Shown here one piece after another: positions 27,394 to 36,998 of a stretch of DNA of 64,000 bases. The stretch is taken from the NCBI RefSeq assembly GCF_036250735.1, contig NZ_CP109430.1, positions 6,138,001-6,202,000 on the forward strand, given 5' to 3'. Under the pieces are notes generated by a model, which saw only the letters and a list, made by a program, of their open reading frames with translations, was not told the origin of the DNA and ran no database searches. This stretch comes from Streptosporangium sp. NBC_01495 (GTDB lineage: Bacteria; Actinomycetota; Actinomycetes; Streptosporangiales; Streptosporangiaceae). Position 1 is the first letter of the stretch; every line of letters starts with the position of its first letter. The position numbers were made by a program, and so were the translations under genes.

Positions 27394-27455
27394 GACGGGC
27401 TCCCCGCGACGAGATGGACTCCCGTCGCCGAAACGAGCTCCTCACCGATGAGGCA

Positions 27456-27498
27456 CCGGAGCGGAGCCCCGGGCAAAGCGCCGGAGCGGAACCCCGGG
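27456..27498. repeat. 18-base direct repeat, period 25
   Basis: CCGGAGCGGAGCCCCGGG at 27456-27473 recurs with one change at 27481-27498. It lies 60-105 bases after the preceding stop codon in the convergent gap before the serine hydrolase gene. Confidence 0.7.
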
Positions 27499-27565
27499 TG
27501 GGAGACCGGAAAAGGGATCCCGGCCTCTCACCCGGGGAGCTCCGGGAGAACCTCGAAGTCCAGGC

Positions 27566-28837
27566 TCAGAAGTACTTCGAGGTGAGGTCGGCCGTCGGCC
27601 ACGAGGTCACCGCGCGGGCCGTCTGGCTGAGGAGCGGGTCGATCACCCCGAAGTCGGGCGTGCCCTCCTCCTCTCGGCGGTTGAACGTGGCGCAGTAGGA
27701 GATCCCGCCGCTCAGCCGGGCCAGGTAGGTGAACGTGCCGGGCATCGAGCCCGAGTGCCAGGTGTTGATGCTGCTGCCCGAGGTCCGGACCCACCAGCCA
27801 CCGCCGTACCAGGAACCGCCGGAGTTGACGCCGATCTCCGGCTTCGCGAACATCTTGGCGATCGAGGCGGCGTTCAGCACCGGACCGGCGGCGTCGAAGA
27901 CCATGGCGAACTTCACCATGTCGACCGCCGAGGCGATCCAGCCGCCGTTGGCGTCCTGGTTGGGCATGTTGAAACCGCCGTAGGGGTACGGCACGACGGT
28001 GCCGGAGTCGTCCACGACGGACTTGTTGGTGTACTTCGAGACGTAGTTCACCTCGCTCGTGGGCGACCCCAGCCGCAGGCTGCGGCCGAGCCTCATCCGG
28101 GTGACCCCGGCGGGCGCGAGGAGCCTCTGCTTGACGTACGACTCGTAGTCCGTGCCGGAGACCTTCTCGATGATCCGCCCCAGCAGCGCGTAGCCGTAGT
28201 TGCTGTAGACCATCTTGGAGCCGGGCTCGAAATCGAGGGGGCGGGCTGTGGAGTAGCGGATGATGTCCGCGTGGCTGATCGGCAGCGGCACGTCGAGCGC
28301 GGCGGAGATCGTGTGGTCCAGCCAGAGCCGGTCCTTGGAGACGGCGCTGTCCCAGCCACCCAGGTGCTGCATGAGTCTCAGCACGGTCACCTTGGCCAGC
28401 CTGGGGTCGGCCGCCGCCGAGAGCCCGAGCAGCGTGGTGACCGGGGCCGAGAGACTGAGCTTGCCGTCCTGGACCAGCCGCATGCTCGCGGCCGACGTGA
28501 TGTGCTTGCTCAGGCTGGCGACGCGGAACAGCGAGGTCGGCTGCACGCGCGCCAGGACCGGCTGGCCCTCGACGGTGCGCACCGAGTACGTCCCGTACCC
28601 CCGCGCCAGCAGGATCTTGCCGTTGCGCGCGACCGCGAGCTGCGCGCAGCCGATCTCGCGCTCCGCGATGTACTTCTTCATCACGTCGTCGAAGCGCTTC
28701 AGCGCCGCCGGGACGACCCCGCTGACGAGCGGCTCGGCCGCCCGAGCGGGCTCGGTACCCAGGGCGAAGGCGGGCACGGCCCCGGCGCCCACCTGGAGGA
28801 GCCGGCGGCGTGTGAGCCCGGTCATGCTTGTCGTCAC
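27566..28837 (-). CDS. Tat-exported beta-lactamase-like serine hydrolase
   Basis: About 423 residues. The N-terminus is a twin-arginine signal (LTRRRLLQVGAGAVPAFALG, cleavage probably after an AxA near residue 33). The class C/PBP-like active site is complete: SLSK (SxxK), YSNYGY (YxN) and WHSGSMPG (the HxG equivalent of KTG). Such exported enzymes are usually peptidases or esterases acting on peptidoglycan peptides or D-amino-acid esters rather than true beta-lactamases. The GTG at 28837 follows GGGGGT seven bases upstream; ATG at 28825 is the alternative. It diverges from an alpha/beta hydrolase gene. Confidence 0.85.
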   Translation of the reverse strand: MTTSMTGLTRRRLLQVGAGAVPAFALGTEPARAAEPLVSGVVPAALKRFDDVMKKYIAEREIGCAQLAVARNGKILLARGYGTYSVRTVEGQPVLARVQPTSLFRVASLSKHITSAASMRLVQDGKLSLSAPVTTLLGLSAAADPRLAKVTVLRLMQHLGGWDSAVSKDRLWLDHTISAALDVPLPISHADIIRYSTARPLDFEPGSKMVYSNYGYALLGRIIEKVSGTDYESYVKQRLLAPAGVTRMRLGRSLRLGSPTSEVNYVSKYTNKSVVDDSGTVVPYPYGGFNMPNQDANGGWIASAVDMVKFAMVFDAAGPVLNAASIAKMFAKPEIGVNSGGSWYGGGWWVRTSGSSINTWHSGSMPGTFTYLARLSGGISYCATFNRREEEGTPDFGVIDPLLSQTARAVTSWPTADLTSKYF

Positions 28838-28862
28838 TGGTGACCCCCGTGTCACGTGCGTA

Positions 28863-28895
28863 TCAGGAAAACCCATATATTACGGATCTTCCTGA
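28863..28895. promoter_or_regulatory. A/T-rich divergent promoter with inverted repeat
   Basis: TCAGGAA (28863-28869) and TTCCTGA (28889-28895) flank an A/T-rich centre containing CATATATTACGG, the lowest-GC patch of this gap. It can supply -10 elements both ways and bind a dimeric regulator. It lies between the serine hydrolase and the alpha/beta hydrolase genes. Confidence 0.45.
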
Positions 28896-29011
28896 CTGCA
28901 CACGTCCCGGCGTACCGTTCGTTATCGCGTCGCCGCAGAACCGCATGGGGCGATCCGGGGAACCGTCGCGGCACGCGGAACATTGTCGGTGAGCAAAGCT
29001 ACGGTCAGAAC

Positions 29012-29812
29012 ATGGCACAGGTGATATCGCGTGACGGCACACCGATCGTCCATGACCGGGCCGGCCGCGGTCCGGCCGTCATCCTGGTGGGTGGCGGCCT
29101 GGACGACGGCTCGGAGAACGCACCCCTCGTCCCGGAGCTGGCGGAGGATTTCACGGTCGTCAACTACAGCCGCCGCGGCCGGGGGGAAAGTGGCGACACG
29201 CGGCCGTACGCGCTGGAACGCGAGATCGAGGATCTCGCGGCGTTGATCGCCGCGGCCGGCGGTTCCGCGCACCTGTTCGGCGCCTCCTCCGGCGGCGCCC
29301 TCGCACTGGAAGCCGCGGCGGCGGGGCTGCCGATCGGCAGGGTCGCGGTGTACGACGTGCCCTACAGCATCGGTGACGACGCCGTCCAGACGTGGCGCGA
29401 CTACCGCACGCGGCTGCGGGCGGCGCTCGACGGCGGGCGGCGCGAGGAGGCGCTCTCGCTGTTCATGCGGCTGGCGGGTTCGTCGGACGACGACATCGCC
29501 GCGGCGAGCACCTCCCCGATGTGGCCGGCGCTGCGCGACCTCGCGCACACCCTCGCCTACGACGCCGCCTGCCTGGGAGACGGGCCCCCGCCCGTCACCC
29601 GGCTGGCGACGATCACCCAGCCGACGCTGGTGGCCACCGGCGCGGGCCTCGCCCCCCAGATGGCCGGGCTGCGGGTCGACTTCTTCGGCCAGGCCGCCGA
29701 CGTGATCACCTCCCACGTCCCCGGCGCCGAGCGTCTGGTCATCGACGTGCACGAGCACGTGGTCGACCCGAAGATCCTCGCCCCCGTCCTCACCCGCTTC
29801 CTCCTGGCCTGA
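29012..29812 (+). CDS. Alpha/beta hydrolase
   Basis: A 266-residue soluble hydrolase. The oxyanion segment VILVGGGLDDG, the NYSRRGRGESG loop, the nucleophile elbow FGASSGGAL (GxSxG with Ser as nucleophile) and a C-terminal HEHV with the catalytic histidine are visible; the acid is probably in the GQAADV or nearby loop. Substrate is unknown; the family includes haloperoxidase-like and ester-cleaving enzymes. The ATG at 29012 starts the conserved VISRDGTPI strand; the upstream 52 in-frame codons are not conserved-looking. It is followed at once by 11-12-base tandem repeats beginning in its stop codon. Confidence 0.82.
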   Translation: MAQVISRDGTPIVHDRAGRGPAVILVGGGLDDGSENAPLVPELAEDFTVVNYSRRGRGESGDTRPYALEREIEDLAALIAAAGGSAHLFGASSGGALALEAAAAGLPIGRVAVYDVPYSIGDDAVQTWRDYRTRLRAALDGGRREEALSLFMRLAGSSDDDIAAASTSPMWPALRDLAHTLAYDAACLGDGPPPVTRLATITQPTLVATGAGLAPQMAGLRVDFFGQAADVITSHVPGAERLVIDVHEHVVDPKILAPVLTRFLLA

Positions 29813-29857
29813 GCCTGGACTGAACCGGGGCCGAACCTGGGCCGAACCTGGGCTGAG
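29810..29857. repeat. 11-12-base tandem repeat starting at a stop codon
   Basis: From the TGA of the alpha/beta hydrolase, the units TGAGCCTGGAC, TGAACCGGGGCC, GAACCTGGGCC, GAACCTGGGC and TGAGCGC follow each other. This is a degenerate tandem array of about 4.5 copies. Confidence 0.6.
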
Positions 29858-29958
29858 CGCCCCTCCCCGGGAGCTCCGCGTCACACCCGCCCGTCCTCCC
29901 TCTCACGCCCCGGCCGTCTCCGGCCGCCGGATCCCCTGACGCGGCCGGACGCGATCCG

Positions 29959-29982
29959 TTCGAACTATTCGAACTATTCGAA
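29959..29982. repeat. Three 9-base repeats with TTCGAA at a stop codon
   Basis: TTCGAA recurs at 29959, 29968 and 29977 with a strict 9-base period. Read on the minus strand the unit is TTCGAATAG, so each copy encodes Phe-Glu-stop; the first copy is the real end of the small membrane protein gene. Confidence 0.85.
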
Positions 29983-30216
29983 CAGGGTGTGTCGTTCACC
30001 ACTCCGGCGCCTGCGGGCGATCCGGATCGTGAGCACCATGATGTCCACGACGGCGACGGCCGCCAGTACGGCCAGGCTCACGGCGAGCGCGGTGATCCCG
30101 GCCCACGCCGAGAGGATCGCCAGAGCCGCGCACACCACCAGACCGAAGATCGCCAGGAAAAGCCGCAGATTCAGCGCGCTCCTCGGATGATCATGCGTTC
30201 CTGTCTTCTCGTCCAT
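29974..30216 (-). CDS. Small two-helix membrane protein (DUF6343-like)
   Basis: An 80-residue protein with a short charged start, the conserved-looking PRSALNLRLFLAIFGLVV, two membrane helices (about 22-45 and 48-70) and a basic end IRIARRRRSGERH. This layout matches the small actinomycete family DUF6343 as I remember it; function is unknown. The ATG at 30216 has a very good ribosome site (GGAGG, seven bases away), which rules out the longer frame. It diverges from the SPW-repeat gene, with a 304-base gap. The last codons overlap a 9-base tandem repeat. Confidence 0.7.
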   Translation of the reverse strand: MDEKTGTHDHPRSALNLRLFLAIFGLVVCAALAILSAWAGITALAVSLAVLAAVAVVDIMVLTIRIARRRRSGERHTLFE

Positions 30217-30520
30217 AAGGTCACCTCCGGGCAACCTCGCTTTCCCCTCGGCTCTCCCTGTTCCCGCGAGGGGGTATGCCCCGTTTTGTACCCAAGGCGC
30301 GCGCCACCACCCCCATCGCGATCACACCGATCACCGCAGGTCACCACCCCTACGAGGGGTCACGGCGGGGGGTGGACGCGCCCGATCCCCGTGTCCCGAA
30401 GATTTCATTAGCTAGATTTGTACTACTTTGGGCTGTTTGGAGCTTATATCGGGTATGCAAGCATAAATTCGCTTTCACCGGAAATCGAATTTGCATGAAA
30501 TCGGTAAGGGGGAATGGGTC
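30217..30520. other. Divergent gene-free region with an A/T-rich patch
   Basis: Between the small membrane protein and the SPW gene. The lower half is normal GC; 30400-30500 drops sharply in GC and holds the probable promoter of the SPW gene (separate entry). A GGGGTATGCCCC hairpin-like element lies at 30271-30282. No gene is supported here. Confidence 0.5.
30431..30456 (+). promoter_or_regulatory. Candidate sigma-B/H-type promoter
   Basis: GGCT at 30431-30434, a 16-base spacer and GGGTAT at 30451-30456 fit the GNNT-N14-16-GGGTAT pattern of stress sigma factors (SigB/SigH group) in Streptomyces. It is 65 bases upstream of the SPW-gene start, in an A/T-rich patch. Confidence 0.4.
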
Positions 30521-31036
30521 ATGACGAGACCTGCAAGCCTGGAACAACATCCCGATCTCATCGAAATGCGGGAAAGGTACGAACGAGCGGGCTCCAGCTC
30601 GATAGCCCAGGTCATCGACGGACTGGGCCTCCTGGCGGGCCTGTACCTGGCGATCTCTCCCTGGGTGGTCGGTTTCAACGGCCTGTCCAGGCTCTCCGTG
30701 AGCAACATCGTCACCGGCATCGCGGTCGCCGCCCTGGCCATCGCCCTCGCGTCCGCCTACGGCAGGACGTACGGGATCAGCTGGGTCGTGCCGGTCATCG
30801 GAATCTGGACCATAGTGTCGCCCTGGATCACCGGCTCGGCGACGAGGGGAAGCATCTGGAACAACGTCGTCACCGGTATCGTCATCCTCCTGCTCGGCCT
30901 GGGAGCCGTGGCGGTGGGCTCGAAGAGGATGCCCGGCATGTCTCCGAGGAGAGACGTCCCTCACCGGGGAGACACCTCCAACAGGTCGGACATGCCGAAC
31001 ATGCCCAACAGGCCGGACATACCCCACAGGCCCTAG
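30521..31036 (+). CDS. SPW-repeat membrane protein
   Basis: A 171-residue protein with four membrane helices arranged as two SPW units: ISPWVVGF (about residues 56-63) and VSPWITG (about 101-107), each followed by a helix. The N-terminal 40 residues are soluble and charged. After about residue 138 the tail is hydrophilic and repetitive (RGDTSNRSDMPNMPNRPD), encoded by imperfect 15-18-base duplications. SPW proteins are common in actinomycetes, often many per genome, and their role is unknown. The ATG has AGGGGGA upstream. The candidate stress promoter suggests induction under stress. Confidence 0.82.
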   Translation: MTRPASLEQHPDLIEMRERYERAGSSSIAQVIDGLGLLAGLYLAISPWVVGFNGLSRLSVSNIVTGIAVAALAIALASAYGRTYGISWVVPVIGIWTIVSPWITGSATRGSIWNNVVTGIVILLLGLGAVAVGSKRMPGMSPRRDVPHRGDTSNRSDMPNMPNRPDIPHRP

Positions 31037-31229
31037 GCCGGAGTGGCATCGCGCGGCGGCGAGGGATCGTCCCGCCGATGCCGCGGGCCGTACCGTCCTG
31101 GATCGAGCGCTTCGTCGTCCAGGACGGCGAACGCGGCCGGGAGCCGGCGGAGCCGGATCGCCACCGTGGAATCAGGGTCAGGACCCCTGCCCCCGCGACT
31201 CCCGATGAGTTCCGAGGCCGTGGCGCGCG

Positions 31230-31264
31230 AAAGGCCCCCGCGGGGGTCTCCCTCGGGGGCCTTT
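31230..31264. terminator. Terminator between the SPW gene and rbpA
   Basis: AAAGGCCCCCG (31230-31240) and CGGGGGCCTTT (31254-31264) form a perfect 11-bp stem with a 13-base loop. It lies between two convergent genes and can serve both; it ends the gap-pgk-tpiA-secG-rbpA operon. Confidence 0.8.
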
Positions 31265-31308
31265 CAGGCGTGCGTGTCAGTCCTGCCGGACCGTACGCGA
31301 GAGCCCGG

Positions 31309-31656
31309 CTAGTAGATCGGGCGCGAGGAGGAGCGCAGCCGCTCCAGGGCCTCGGCCAGGATCTGCGCGCCGTCCTTGTCGCTGCGGCGTTCCTTCACAT
31401 ACGCGAGGTGCGTCTTGTAAGGCTCGTTGCGCGGCGGCGCGGGCGGGTTGGCCTCGTCCTGACCGGCGGGGAGGCCACACCGGGGGCAGTCCCAGAACTC
31501 GGGAACGGCCGCGTCGCTGGCGAAACTGGGGCGCGTCTCATGCATGTTCGCGCACCAGAAAGGCACCCGCACACGGGGGGCCGCCTCGCCGCGCTCCGCC
31601 TCCCCCATCGGGCCGGCACCGACACGGCTGCCACGGATCGCGTTGCCACTACCCAC
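31309..31656 (-). CDS. RNA polymerase-binding protein, RbpA family
   Basis: A 115-residue protein of the RbpA/RNAP-binding family. RbpA proteins bind RNA polymerase and the main sigma factor and help open promoters. The zinc-type ligands are visible as FWCANMH and WDCPRCG, and the C-terminal half has the basic THLAYVKERRSDKDGAQIL helix. It is the variant that begins GNAIRGSRVGAGPMGEAE and is found beside secG-tpiA in actinomycetes, distinct from the main rbpA gene elsewhere, so I leave the symbol empty. It lies 77 bases after secG, as the last gene of the operon. Confidence 0.85.
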   Translation of the reverse strand: MGSGNAIRGSRVGAGPMGEAERGEAAPRVRVPFWCANMHETRPSFASDAAVPEFWDCPRCGLPAGQDEANPPAPPRNEPYKTHLAYVKERRSDKDGAQILAEALERLRSSSRPIY

Positions 31657-31733
31657 GGATGAACTCCTTGCTCGATGGCCCCGCCGCTTGGGGATGCGGG
31701 GACTGAACCACTGTCACGCCTGTCGAAGCCGGA

Positions 31734-31964
31734 TCAGGGCCGCAGAAGCAGGCCCAGCGCGATGATGCAGACGAACCAGACGACACCGGTGATGACGGTG
31801 AGCCTGTCAAGGTTGCGCTCCACCACGGAGGAGCCTCCGAACGACGACGAGAAACCGCCACCGAACAGATCCGAGAGACCACCGCCCTTGCCCTTGTGGA
31901 GCAGGACGAGCAGCATCATCAGCAAGCTCGACAGGATGAGGGCGATGGAGATTCCGATTGTCAC
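31734..31964 (-). CDS. secG: Preprotein translocase subunit SecG
   Basis: A 76-residue protein with two membrane helices (about 4-24 and 53-73) and the Gly/Ser/Phe-rich loop GGGFSSSFGGSSVVERNLDR between them, typical for SecG. It is a small accessory part of the SecYEG export channel. The start is GTG. It sits between tpiA and rbpA in the usual actinomycete order. Confidence 0.93.
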   Translation of the reverse strand: MTIGISIALILSSLLMMLLVLLHKGKGGGLSDLFGGGFSSSFGGSSVVERNLDRLTVITGVVWFVCIIALGLLLRP

Positions 31965-32096
31965 CGTTGACCTGTTCCCTATGTGCGCGTGACCCGCGTC
32001 CGGGCACGACCCTTGTGTACGCCGAAGGCGCGACGATTCAAACTTGCTCTAAGAGGGTATGACGTGCTGTCAAGTCGTACCCACCGAATGGCTCAG

Positions 32097-32882
32097 TCAG
32101 CTCGACAATTCGCCAAAACGGCAAACCTTGACGAACTCCCCGGGGTCGAGGCTCGCGCCACCGATCAGGGCACCGTCGACATCAGGCTGCGCCATGATGC
32201 CCGCGATGTTGTCAGACTTGACCGACCCACCGTAAAGGATACGGACACCGGCGGCCACTTCGGCGTCGTACAGCTCGGCGAGTCGCACCCGAAGTGCCCC
32301 GCAGACCTCCTGCGCGTCGTCCGGGGTGGCCACCTCGCCGGTGCCGATCGCCCACACCGGCTCGTAGGCGAGCACGACGGACGCGACCTGCTCGGCGGTG
32401 ACCTTGCGGAGCGCACCGTCAAGCTGCGCGACGCTGTGGGCCACCTGGCCGCCGGCCCGGCGCACCTCCAGGCCCTCCCCCACGCACAGGATGGGGGTGA
32501 GCGAGTGCCGGTAGGCCGCCTGCACCTTGGCGTTGACGACGTCGTCGTCCTCGCGGTGGTACTGGCGGCGCTCGGAGTGGCCCGCGAGGACGAAGGTGCA
32601 GCCGAGCTTGGCGAGCATGGCCCCGGAGATCTCACCGGTGTAGGCGCCGCCGTCGTGCTGCGACAGGTCCTGCGCGCCGTAGACGATCCGCAGCTTGTCG
32701 CCGTCGACCAGGGTCTGCACGCTGCGCAGGTCGGTGAACGGCGGCAGCACGGCCACCTCGACCCGGTCGAAGTCCCTGTCGTTCAGCGCGAAGGCGAGCT
32801 TCTGGGTGTGCGCGATGGCCTCAAGGTGATTGAGGTTCATCTTCCAGTTGCCTGCCATGAGCGGCTTACGAGGTGTGCTCAT
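32097..32882 (-). CDS. tpiA: Triosephosphate isomerase
   Basis: A 261-residue TIM-barrel enzyme interconverting dihydroxyacetone phosphate and glyceraldehyde-3-phosphate. The start MAGNWKMN with the catalytic lysine, LAGHSERR with the histidine, [10 protein letters not shown] with the catalytic glutamate and GGSVKSDN phosphate loop are all present. It follows pgk after 81 bases and precedes secG. Length is normal. Confidence 0.97.
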   Translation of the reverse strand: MSTPRKPLMAGNWKMNLNHLEAIAHTQKLAFALNDRDFDRVEVAVLPPFTDLRSVQTLVDGDKLRIVYGAQDLSQHDGGAYTGEISGAMLAKLGCTFVLAGHSERRQYHREDDDVVNAKVQAAYRHSLTPILCVGEGLEVRRAGGQVAHSVAQLDGALRKVTAEQVASVVLAYEPVWAIGTGEVATPDDAQEVCGALRVRLAELYDAEVAAGVRILYGGSVKSDNIAGIMAQPDVDGALIGGASLDPGEFVKVCRFGELSS

Positions 32883-32963
32883 CGTTCGCTCACCACTCCT
32901 TGTTCACTGCGCGGACGGCATCGGTCGTCGACCGGCCACTCCGCTCACCGCGTGGATTCACTT

Positions 32964-34150
32964 CTACCGCTCCAGCGCCACGAGTCCGGGGAGGGTCTTG
33001 CCCTCCAGGTATTCGAGGCTGGCCCCGCCACCGGTGGAGATGTGGGAGAACCCGTCCTCCGGCAGGCCGAGCCTGCGCACGGCGGCGGCCGAGTCTCCTC
33101 CGCCGACGACCGTGAAGGCCTCCGAGGCGATCAACGCCTCGGCGACCGCGCGAGTTCCGCCGGAGAAGGCCTCGAACTCGAAGACGCCCATCGGGCCGTT
33201 CCAGAACACGGTCCTGGCGTCGGCCAGCTTGCCCGCGAACAGCTCGCGGGTGCGCGGGCCGATGTCGAGCCCCTCGCGGTCGGCCGGGATCGCGGTGGCG
33301 TCGACCACCTCGTACTCGGCGTCCTCGGCGAACTCCACGGCCGCCAGCACGTCGACCGGCAGGACGATCTCCACACCGCGCCTGCCCGCCTCGTCGAGGA
33401 AGCCGCGCACCTTGTCGAGCTGGTCCTCCTGGAGCAACGACCCGCCGACCTCGTAGCCCTGGGCCGCCAGGAAGGTGTAGGCCATGCCGCCGCCGATGAG
33501 GAGGCGGTCGACCTTGGTCAGCAGGTTGCCGATGACGCCGAGCTTGTCGGAGACCTTGGCACCGCCGAGCACCACGACGTACGGCCGCTCGGTCTCGTCG
33601 GTCAGCTTCCTGAGCACCTCGACCTCGGCCAGGACCAGCCGGCCCGCGGCGTGCGGCAGCAGGCCGGGCACGTCGTAGACGCTGGCGTGCTTGCGGTGCA
33701 CCGCGCCGAAGCCGTCGCCCACGTAGACGTCGGCGAAGGCGGCGAGCTTCGTGGCGAAGGCGGCCCGCTCCTCGTCGTCCTTGGACTCCTCGCCCGGTTC
33801 GAAGCGCAGATTCTCCAGAAGGGCCACCTGGCCGTCCTGGAGGCCCTCCACGACGTCCTGGGCGGACTTGCCGACCACGTCAGTGGCGAAGGCGACATCG
33901 GCGCCCAGGAGCTCACCCAGCCGCTTCGCGACGGGGGCCAGGGAGTATTCCGGGTTCGGCTTGCCCTTGGGGCGTCCCAGGTGCGCGACGACGACCACGC
34001 GGGCACCCCTGCCCGCGAGCTCCTTGATCGTCGGCACCGAGGCGCGGATGCGGCCGTCGTCGGTGATGACGCCCCCCTCCAGGGGGACGTTGAGGTCGGC
34101 GCGCACCAGGACGCGCCGACCGTCCACGTCGAACTCGGAGATGTCCTTCA

Positions 34151-34151
<1 letters not shown>
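32964..34151 (-). CDS. pgk: Phosphoglycerate kinase
   Basis: A 395-residue monomeric kinase making ATP from 1,3-bisphosphoglycerate. [11 protein letters not shown] at the N-terminus, VAHLGRPKG and the nucleotide-binding GGGDSAAAV near the C-terminus mark the family. Its ATG shares one base with the gap stop codon (TGATG), so translation is coupled. Sequence upstream of this ATG in frame overlaps gap and is not used. Confidence 0.97.
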
Positions 34152-35265
<1,114 letters not shown>

Positions 35266-35370
35266 TGAGGGGGCCTTCGTTATTCCCCAACCCACGAACA
35301 GGTATCGCACCATTCAAGTAAAGTGCCCGACTCGTCACTGTAAATACCCTCAACCCCACGAGGACCTGCC

Positions 35371-35886
35371 ATGACAGACAACGATCCGCACCTGGCGAAC
35401 GGTCTCCTGCCAGGCATTCTCACCGGTCTCCTCGCCACCGTGGCCGGCGCCGCGGGCTACGGCGCGCTCATCGCCTTCAGCGGGTACGAGATCGGCTTCG
35501 CCGCCATCGGCGTCGGTCTCCTCGTCGGCCTCGCCATGATCGCGGTCAGGCCGACCAGCCCGGTGCTGCCGCCGCTGGCCGCCTTCTTCTCCCTCGTCGG
35601 CGCCGCGCTCGGCCAGGTCGCCGGGGCCGTCGTCGTCTGGGTACGGCTGTCCGGCGAGGATTACGGCTCCGCCGTCGTCCGGGTCCTCAACGCCTTCCCC
35701 GACGCTCTCAGAAGCGACCCCATGTCGCTGCTGTTCTGGGTGGTGGCCGCCTACGCGGGCTTCAGCTTCGTGAACAGGCGCGTCAAGAGCGCCCGTGAAG
35801 CCCACGACACCCGTGCCGCCTCGTCCGTCCCGCAGCCGGACGAGGCCGCCGACGTGAACTACTTCAAGCCCAGAAAGCAGCCCTGA
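35371..35886 (+). CDS. Hypothetical four-helix membrane protein
   Basis: A 171-residue protein with four predicted helices (about 10-33, 42-60, 65-90 and 116-135) and a soluble tail. No motif links it to a known function. Its position, divergent from gap and convergent with whiA, is conserved in related actinomycetes in my recollection. The ATG has GAGGA upstream. It shares the 215-base control region with gap and may answer to the same operator. The short hairpin TTCCGG/CCGGAA at 35898-35918 lies after the stop. Confidence 0.7.
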   Translation: MTDNDPHLANGLLPGILTGLLATVAGAAGYGALIAFSGYEIGFAAIGVGLLVGLAMIAVRPTSPVLPPLAAFFSLVGAALGQVAGAVVVWVRLSGEDYGSAVVRVLNAFPDALRSDPMSLLFWVVAAYAGFSFVNRRVKSAREAHDTRAASSVPQPDEAADVNYFKPRKQP

Positions 35887-35924
35887 GCCGAGGGGCTTTC
35901 CGGCGGCACGCCCCGGAAGAGGAC

Positions 35925-36905
35925 CTACGGGGCCAGCATGTCGACGGTGAGATTGGCCTCGGTGTTGGGAATGCCGATGTCCTGGGCCCGCTTGTCGGCC
36001 ATGGCCAGCAGGCGGCGGATGCGACCTGCGATCGCGTCCTTGGTCAGGGGCGGGTCGGCGAGCTGGCCGAGCTCCTCCAGGGACGCCTGCTTGTGCTCCA
36101 CCCGCAGGCGGCCGGCGATCACCAGATGCTCGGGGGCCTCCTCCCCGAGGATCTCCAGGGCCCGCTGGACCCTGGCCCCCGCGGCGACCGCGGCGCGGGC
36201 CGAACGGCGCAGGTTGGCGTCGTCGAAGTTGGCCAGCCGGTTGGCCGTCGCACGGACCTCGCGGCGCATCCGCCGCTCCTCCCAGGCCAGCACGCTGTCG
36301 TGGGCGCCCAGCCGGGTCAGCAGCGCGCCGATGGCGTCACCGTCACGGACCACCACCCGGTCGACGCCGCGCACCTCCCTGGCCTTGGCGTGGATCTTCA
36401 ACCGCCGCGCGGAACCGACCAGTGCGAGCGCCGCCTCGGGCCCGGGACAGGTGACCTCGAGCGACATCGAACGGCCCGGCTCGGTCAGCGAGCCGTGCGC
36501 CAGGAACGCCCCCCGCCAGGCCGCCTCGGCGTCACAGGTCGCCCCCGCGACGACCTGGCGGGGCAGGCCGCGGACCGGGCGCCCGTGGTTGTCGATCAGA
36601 CCGGTCTGGCGGGCGAGCGCCTCCCCGTCGCGGTAGACCCGCACGAGGTAGCGCGAACCCTTGCGCAATCCGGCCGGGGCCAGGACGAGCACCTCCGCCT
36701 TGTGCCCGAAGACCTCACCGATGTCCTTGATCAGCCGCCGGGCGGTGACGTTGGTGTCAAGCTCGGCCTCGATCACGATCCGGCCGCTCACCAGGTGCAA
36801 CCCGCTCGCGAACCGCAGCAGCGTCGACACCTCGGCCTTACGGCAGCAAGGCTTCAGGACCGGAAGCCTGCTCAGCTCGTCCTTGACCACACCTGTCATC
36901 GCCAT
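35925..36905 (-). CDS. whiA: Sporulation/division regulator WhiA
   Basis: A 326-residue DNA-binding protein. It has the divided homing-endonuclease-like (LAGLIDADG-type) domain followed by a C-terminal helix-turn-helix ([33 protein letters not shown]). WhiA works with WhiB to start sporulation septation in Streptomyces and is also widespread in Gram-positives. The central YRDGE... [22 protein letters not shown] part is nearly the same in all actinomycetes. ATG at 36905 matches relatives' starts; the 27 upstream in-frame residues are not used. It ends the uvrC-rapZ-yvcK-whiA run. Confidence 0.96.
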   Translation of the reverse strand: MAMTGVVKDELSRLPVLKPCCRKAEVSTLLRFASGLHLVSGRIVIEAELDTNVTARRLIKDIGEVFGHKAEVLVLAPAGLRKGSRYLVRVYRDGEALARQTGLIDNHGRPVRGLPRQVVAGATCDAEAAWRGAFLAHGSLTEPGRSMSLEVTCPGPEAALALVGSARRLKIHAKAREVRGVDRVVVRDGDAIGALLTRLGAHDSVLAWEERRMRREVRATANRLANFDDANLRRSARAAVAAGARVQRALEILGEEAPEHLVIAGRLRVEHKQASLEELGQLADPPLTKDAIAGRIRRLLAMADKRAQDIGIPNTEANLTVDMLAP

Positions 36906-36998
36906 GCGCGTTCGTCCTCCCCCATACAGACCCCATGCGGCCCGAGATAAATCGGGCTCACAGAAGTTTCTCGCACTCCTGAGCACCGCTGACCAGGA

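Noticed and set aside
29959-29982. LexA-type SOS box in the TTCGAAC repeats
   Set aside because: The spacing does not fit TCGAAC-N4-GTTCGA, and the gene there is not a repair gene; the repeat explains the match.
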